Below, in pieces: positions 59,688 through 64,000 of a DNA stretch of 64,000 nucleotides. Position 1 is the stretch's first letter. Each line of letters starts with the position of its first letter. The position numbers and the translations under genes are program-made. The notes under the pieces are model-generated. The model worked only from the letters and a program-made list of their open reading frames with translations, was not told where the DNA came from and did not search any database. The DNA is from SZUA-36 sp963704855 (GTDB lineage Bacteria > Pseudomonadota > Gammaproteobacteria > Xanthomonadales > SZUA-36): positions 124,001 through 188,000 of the forward strand of contig CAVPHY010000010.1 in assembly GCA_963704855.1 (NCBI GenBank), in the 5' to 3' direction.

Positions 59688-59971
59688 CTGAGTTTCTGGC
59701 CAGTCCCGTGTGGATTTGATTTGAGGTTAGATTGGAGTGTTGAGGCTTGTCAAACCGTAAGCTCGTATTGAGAGTGCGGATTGAATGTGTTTGTCCCGGA
59801 ATTTTGGCTGGCTGGTTTCTGTTTGGCTTTTGTCGGCATCGTTAATCCGCTATTCTGGAGTCGGGAAATCGGGCCGCCTGTTCACGGGCTAGTAAACCGC
59901 AACGGGAGTGGGCTCAAGCCCCGTTGGCGTGCGTGCTGTACGGGCTATTTGAATCGCAAATGGCGAAAACT

Positions 59972-60949
59972 ATGAATAGGTTCCAGGATATATTGTGCGT
60001 GTTCCCAGGCGGACGGCCAGATGCATCGGCACTGCAACGGGCCGTTTCCCTTGCGCAAAGCAACCAGTCACGGTTGACGGTGGTAGCGGTCTCGGCGCCC
60101 ATATCAATTGGCATGGGAATGCCAGAGGATGGCCCCATATCCACTGAGCTGAAGGCATCGCAGGTCAAGATCATGGAGCAAAACATTGCGTCTGTGGTGG
60201 AGCCCTATCTGGAGCGCGTAAAAATCGAGACCGGTGTGCTGGTTGGTATTCAATTCCTGGAGATCATCAGGCAGGTATTACGTAACGGGCATGACCTGGT
60301 GATCAAGGTTCCCGAACCACAGGACTGGCTCGACCGGTTTCTGGGCAGTGAGGATATGCACCTGTTGCGGAAATGCCCTTGCCCGGTATGGCTGATCAAA
60401 CCTTCGGTTCCAAGCCCGTTCCGGCGCGTAGTCGCATCGATTGACGTGAGTCACATTTATCCAACGGCCGAAATGGGAGCGCGTAAATCACTGAACCAGC
60501 AGATTCTCGCAATGGCCAGCTCACTTGCCCTGGCCGAATCTGCCGAGTTGCATATTGTTCATGCCTGGCAGGCTGCTGGGGAAAGCGCCATGCGAAAGGC
60601 AGTGGTGAAGAAGTCTGACCGGGATGTGGAGGCCTATGTCGAACAGGTCCGGCAGGATCACAAGACCAATCTGGATGAACTGCTTCAGAGCATGGCGCGA
60701 GATATCGGCAAAGAAGCCTTTGAGATGCTGAAGCCCCGCTTGCACCTACTCAAGGGCAGGGCGCGTAAGGAGATACCCCTCCTGATCGAAGAGTTGAAAG
60801 CCGACGTCCTCGTCATGGGCACCGTCGCCCGCACCGGTATCCCCGGAATTATTTCAGGTAATACGGCGGAATCGATCCTGAACCAGATCCAGTGCTCTGT
60901 TTTGGCGATCAAGCCGCCTGGGTTCGAAACGCCTGTCACCCTGGTTTAG
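59972..60949 (+). CDS. tandem universal stress protein
   Basis: A 325-residue protein with two Usp domains (about 1-145 and 150-320). The second has the nucleotide-binding tail VLVMGTVARTGIPGIISGNTAESIL. The first is less conserved there. Usp tandems bind ATP and act in stress or stationary phase. The start is uncertain: ATG 59972 (MNRFQDILCVF) is chosen as the typical Usp beginning; ATG 59960 is possible, and neither has a good ribosome site. Confidence 0.88.
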   Translation: MNRFQDILCVFPGGRPDASALQRAVSLAQSNQSRLTVVAVSAPISIGMGMPEDGPISTELKASQVKIMEQNIASVVEPYLERVKIETGVLVGIQFLEIIRQVLRNGHDLVIKVPEPQDWLDRFLGSEDMHLLRKCPCPVWLIKPSVPSPFRRVVASIDVSHIYPTAEMGARKSLNQQILAMASSLALAESAELHIVHAWQAAGESAMRKAVVKKSDRDVEAYVEQVRQDHKTNLDELLQSMARDIGKEAFEMLKPRLHLLKGRARKEIPLLIEELKADVLVMGTVARTGIPGIISGNTAESILNQIQCSVLAIKPPGFETPVTLV

Positions 60950-60957
60950 GTTTGTGG

Positions 60958-61800
60958 TTACTGGGTAGTGGGTAATTGAACAGATGTGACGGTCACGTTG
61001 AAGAACGGGAAGTATTCGTCTGTTTCAAAGAAATTGCCGGCTTCGATTTTGGTTGGCAGGCGAAACCCGTCAAATTTCTTGAACTCCGAAAGATAGCCAC
61101 CAAAAGGCTGGAGTTTGAATTCCTTCGCCATATTGGCATTTGACCAGCGTTGAAACACCACCCTGGTTGGTCTGCCATCGGCGTCGACGGACAGGTCAAC
61201 GGCCTGCTCCAGCCCCCAGCGCGTCACTGTCACACGGGCGGTTGATTCGTCTATGGGGCTCCAATGAACATCCTCGCCGGGCAAAAGGGCAGCAGGTGTC
61301 CAGAATACCGCTTCGGCGATATAGCGTCCGAAGGCTGACCTGGCAAGGTCAGCATTTCCGCCGGCCCGGGCGACCGGTGCGATACCCAGCAACCAGAAGC
61401 GGCTCCAGCTGTGACCTTCCACGGCACTATCGGAACCTGACACCCTCATCAGGCCGCTTCCTGAGTTCATCACCCAAACAAAGCCATGAGGTGCTGCAAG
61501 GATCTGTTTGGCGCGCATCGGCATGTAGTTGGGCTTAGCCTTGTTGCCGAGGCTGAACTCTCCCTCCATGGTTATGATGGCGACCGTGTAGAGCGGTGTA
61601 CCTGGGCTGATGGTGTATAGAAAGTAGCGCTGCGCCGGTTCTGGCAGGCCATGGATCATCGAATGATCAAATGTGCCGGGGTCAGCTGGCTGATGCGCAG
61701 CCAACTTGGCCCATACCTTTGCATCGGTGCGGTGATCGGACCATCGCCAAGCACCCAGCACGGCTGCGATAATCACTGTTATTGCCAATAAAATTCCCAT
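60958..61800 (-). CDS. DUF6544 family membrane-anchored protein
   Basis: 280 residues with one N-terminal membrane segment (about 2-18) and a soluble domain with LPEPAQRYFLYTISPGTPL, GGNADLARSAFGRYIAEAVFWTPAALLP and GGYLSEFKKFDGFRLPTKIEAGN. This matches the DUF6920/DUF6544 family, of unknown function. It is 19 bp downstream of the RND pump gene on the same strand. Confidence 0.82.
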   Translation of the reverse strand: MGILLAITVIIAAVLGAWRWSDHRTDAKVWAKLAAHQPADPGTFDHSMIHGLPEPAQRYFLYTISPGTPLYTVAIITMEGEFSLGNKAKPNYMPMRAKQILAAPHGFVWVMNSGSGLMRVSGSDSAVEGHSWSRFWLLGIAPVARAGGNADLARSAFGRYIAEAVFWTPAALLPGEDVHWSPIDESTARVTVTRWGLEQAVDLSVDADGRPTRVVFQRWSNANMAKEFKLQPFGGYLSEFKKFDGFRLPTKIEAGNFFETDEYFPFFNVTVTSVQLPTTQ

Positions 61801-61819
61801 AAAAACCGGTCTGTACTAA

Positions 61820-64000
61820 TTACTTTCGATTTTCCAGCGCCCCTTCGACCAACGAGTAAACTGCCGGCACTACGACCAGTGACAGCAGTGTCGAGCTTAT
61901 CATGCCGCCGATTACTGCGACGGCCATCGGCGCGTTGGCATCCGAACCGGCGCCGGCGCCGAATGCTGCAGGCAGCATGGCCAGGATGATGGTCAGCGAA
62001 GTCATCAGGATCGGGCGCAGCCGTATCGGGCAGGCTTCTTTCAGGGATTGTTCGATGCTCTTGCCGTCGGCCCGGCGCTGGTTGGTCAGGTCGACCAGCA
62101 GGATCGAGTTCTTGGCCACCAGGCCCATCAACAGCACCAGCCCGATCATGGAAAAGATATTAAGCGTGTGACCGGTTGCCCACAGTGAAACCACCCCGCC
62201 GATAATGGCCAGTGGCTGTGCGACCATGATGATGAAAGGCTGTATAAACGAGTTGAACTGGCTTGCGAGCACCATGTAAACGAGGATGATCGCGACCACG
62301 AAGGCGAAGATCATGTAGTAAAGGGTTTTGCCAAACTCCTCCGCACGCCCGGACATGCTGACCTCGTAACCCAGCGGCAGCAGACCTTCGGTGGCCGCGT
62401 ATACCATGTCGACGGCTTCACCCAGGGAAACAATCGGTGTGCTGTAAAAGTTGGCGGCGTATTGGAGGTCATGCCGTGAAATGACCGCGGCGCCAAGTTT
62501 AGGTTCGAGGCTGACCAGGTTGGCCAGGCTTACCATCTCACCGTCTGAGGAACGCAGGTATATTTTGGCGATGTCTTCAGCGTAATCGAGTTGGCCTTTG
62601 TCCGCTTTGAGTCGTATGTCGTAACGTTCACCATCGCCGGGATCATCATTGAAACGTGCGATATCGAGACCGCTGGCCATCACGTTTATCGCAAGTGCAA
62701 CATCCCCCGTGGTCAAACCCAGGCTGCGAATCAGGGAGCGATTCATTTCTGTTTTCAGTTGCGGCAGGTCGAGTTGCAGTTCCAGATCGAGGTTGCCGAT
62801 CTCAGGTTGCTGATCCAGACGTTTTTTGACGATATCAGCCAGGCGGGCGACCTCGCTGAGGTCAGGGCCGCTGAGTATGAAATACAGGGGCTCGCCGCGG
62901 TTACCGCCAACCATGGGCATGGGTGAAGGAAAGGCCTGTACCCCGGCGATTCCGGCCAGGTCCGATTGCAGTTTCCGGATCATTTCGACCTGGCTTAATT
63001 CGCGTTCCTCCCAGGAAACCATCCTGACCAGGAAACTGGCCTTGCTGACCTGGCGTGAACGGTCTGCGCCAACGGTGACAAAGTAGCTCGCGATGTCCTC
63101 ATCACCGGCAAGGACTTCTTCAATCTCCCTGATCTTTTCTTCCGTGTAGTTGATGGAAGAACCAATGGGTGTCTTGACACTTATGATAAAACGGCCTTCA
63201 TCCTGCTCCGGCATAAATCCTGAACCGGTATGGCTGAAGAAATATCCGCTGGAAAGCACCACCGCGAGTGTCACCCAGGCGACCAGGCGGCGGTTGCCCA
63301 GGGAGAAGTTCAAGAGCCTCGCGTACGTCCTGTCCATGGCCTGGAAACCACGGTCCATCAGGTGGAACAGCTTGCCGTGCTTTCTTTCGACTTTCAGGAA
63401 ACGCGAGCACAGCATCGGTGTGAGTGTGAGTGAAACAAACAGCGATGCCAGCACACCGAAGGTTACCACCACGGCAAAGGCCTCAAAAAACCGGCCGATA
63501 ATGCCTTTCATAAAAATGACGGGTGCAAAAATGGCAACCAGCGTCAGGGTGGCTGCCATCACGGCGAATACGACCTGGCGTGTACCCTGAATGGCGGCGT
63601 CCACGCGTCCCGAACCGTGTTCCTCGGCATGCCGGTAGATGTTTTCGAGCACCACGATGGCGTCATCGACCACCACGCCGATCAGCAACAACAGACCGAG
63701 CATGGTCATCGTGTTGAATGTGTAGCCCAGGAAGTACATGACCGCGATCGCACCCAGCAGCGAAACCGGGATGGCGACGGCGATGATCAATGTGGAGCGC
63801 ATGTTTTTGAGAAACAGTAAAACCACGAGCGCGGTCAGCAGGGCACCGGAAACCAGGTGCTCTTCCAGTGAGTCTACAACACCCTGGGTCAGGTCCCCGT
63901 CATCGTGTGCAATGCCAAGCTCAATACCCGGGGGCAGCCGGGGTATCAGCTCTTCATTCATGCGGCGCTTTATTTCGTCGACTATTGCCACGGTATTGGC
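61820..64000 (-). CDS. RND efflux/transport permease, partial at right edge
   Basis: The C-terminal 726 or so residues of an RND inner-membrane pump; the N-terminal quarter to third lies outside the window. Visible are membrane helices 2-12 with GVVVDDAIVVLENI, the Asp pair of the proton relay in helix 4, SLTLTPMLCSRFL, the second periplasmic loop (FMPEQDEGRFIISVKTP), and LVGLVAKNSILLVDL in variant form. It should form a tripartite pump with a membrane fusion protein outside the window, and perhaps TolC. Substrate unknown. Confidence 0.92.
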   Translation of the reverse strand, partial: ANTVAIVDEIKRRMNEELIPRLPPGIELGIAHDDGDLTQGVVDSLEEHLVSGALLTALVVLLFLKNMRSTLIIAVAIPVSLLGAIAVMYFLGYTFNTMTMLGLLLLIGVVVDDAIVVLENIYRHAEEHGSGRVDAAIQGTRQVVFAVMAATLTLVAIFAPVIFMKGIIGRFFEAFAVVVTFGVLASLFVSLTLTPMLCSRFLKVERKHGKLFHLMDRGFQAMDRTYARLLNFSLGNRRLVAWVTLAVVLSSGYFFSHTGSGFMPEQDEGRFIISVKTPIGSSINYTEEKIREIEEVLAGDEDIASYFVTVGADRSRQVSKASFLVRMVSWEERELSQVEMIRKLQSDLAGIAGVQAFPSPMPMVGGNRGEPLYFILSGPDLSEVARLADIVKKRLDQQPEIGNLDLELQLDLPQLKTEMNRSLIRSLGLTTGDVALAINVMASGLDIARFNDDPGDGERYDIRLKADKGQLDYAEDIAKIYLRSSDGEMVSLANLVSLEPKLGAAVISRHDLQYAANFYSTPIVSLGEAVDMVYAATEGLLPLGYEVSMSGRAEEFGKTLYYMIFAFVVAIILVYMVLASQFNSFIQPFIIMVAQPLAIIGGVVSLWATGHTLNIFSMIGLVLLMGLVAKNSILLVDLTNQRRADGKSIEQSLKEACPIRLRPILMTSLTIILAMLPAAFGAGAGSDANAPMAVAVIGGMISSTLLSLVVVPAVYSLVEGALENRK

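Noticed and set aside
59781..59975. 64-codon frame before the Usp gene
   Set aside because: A hydrophobic start turning into an Arg-rich tail, no ribosome site, and it overlaps the Usp start.
1..64000. CRISPR arrays, tRNA or rRNA genes, insertion sequences, prophage
   Set aside because: No spaced direct repeats, cloverleaf patterns, rRNA signatures, transposase or phage genes were seen on either strand.

Overview
The window is about 64 kb of ordinary, gene-dense chromosome around a replication origin. The gene order rpmH-rnpA-yidC-mnmE beside dnaA-dnaN-recF-gyrB, the glyQ/glyS split glycyl-tRNA synthetase, the LPS genes waaA/waaL, mpl, cmoB, rraA and a sigma32-type promoter before groES-groEL all point to a gammaproteobacterium. 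A DsrE2-TusA-YeeE/YedE sulfur-relay cluster, an exported rhodanese, an NnrS protein and a PPi-dependent phosphofructokinase next to a membrane pyrophosphatase would suit a sulfur-oxidising, possibly autotrophic lineage. That lifestyle is an inference: no diagnostic dsrAB, sox or RuBisCO gene is present. I saw no tRNA, rRNA, CRISPR array, transposase or prophage.

Layout. 1-4.7 kb: a GltD-like flavoprotein (cut by the left edge), a class V aminotransferase, DsrE2, TusA and a YeeE/YedE transporter. 4.7-15.2 kb: mnmE, yidC, rnpA and rpmH run left and dnaA, dnaN, recF and gyrB run right. The dnaA-dnaN gap carries DnaA boxes, a DnaA-trio-like tract and a 22-bp palindrome, and recF holds two identical parS-like sites. 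15.2-22.2 kb: glyS/glyQ, a glutamine amidotransferase, NfeD with an SPFH protein, cmoB and rraA. 22.2-27.5 kb: NnrS, a LOG-type hydrolase, an AmpD-like amidase, a small lipoprotein, DUF2333, and an ECF sigma factor with its DUF3379 partner. 27.8-36.4 kb: Pcm-like methyltransferase, TolC, waaA, waaL, a frameshifted glycosyltransferase, a zinc-finger protein and glnE. 36.5-43.4 kb: SLC13/ArsB-like and SulP transporters, rhodanese, groEL/groES and a DksA/TraR protein. 43.5-46.8 kb: a second ECF sigma/anti-sigma pair with two DUF4252 proteins, then DUF192 and CpdA-like genes. 46.8-47.5 kb: a gene-free stretch packed with inverted repeats. 47.5-64 kb: PspC, rubredoxin, hemL, an SDR, a DedA/PAP2/LssY fusion, a LON-domain protein, mpl, adk, pfp, hppA, DUF4833, a tandem Usp, DUF6544 and an RND pump cut by the right edge.

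Most genes are housekeeping. The points that most merit a second look are the origin architecture (DnaA-trio and parS), a second copy of the groEL 3' end beyond the rhodanese gene, the hairpin-rich region at 46.97-47.46 kb, the ECF/anti-sigma/DUF4252 operon, and the apparently catalytically dead PAP2 domain in the DedA fusion. Two clear single-base frameshifts and one possible third, each at a short base run or dinucleotide, may be assembly errors rather than biology.
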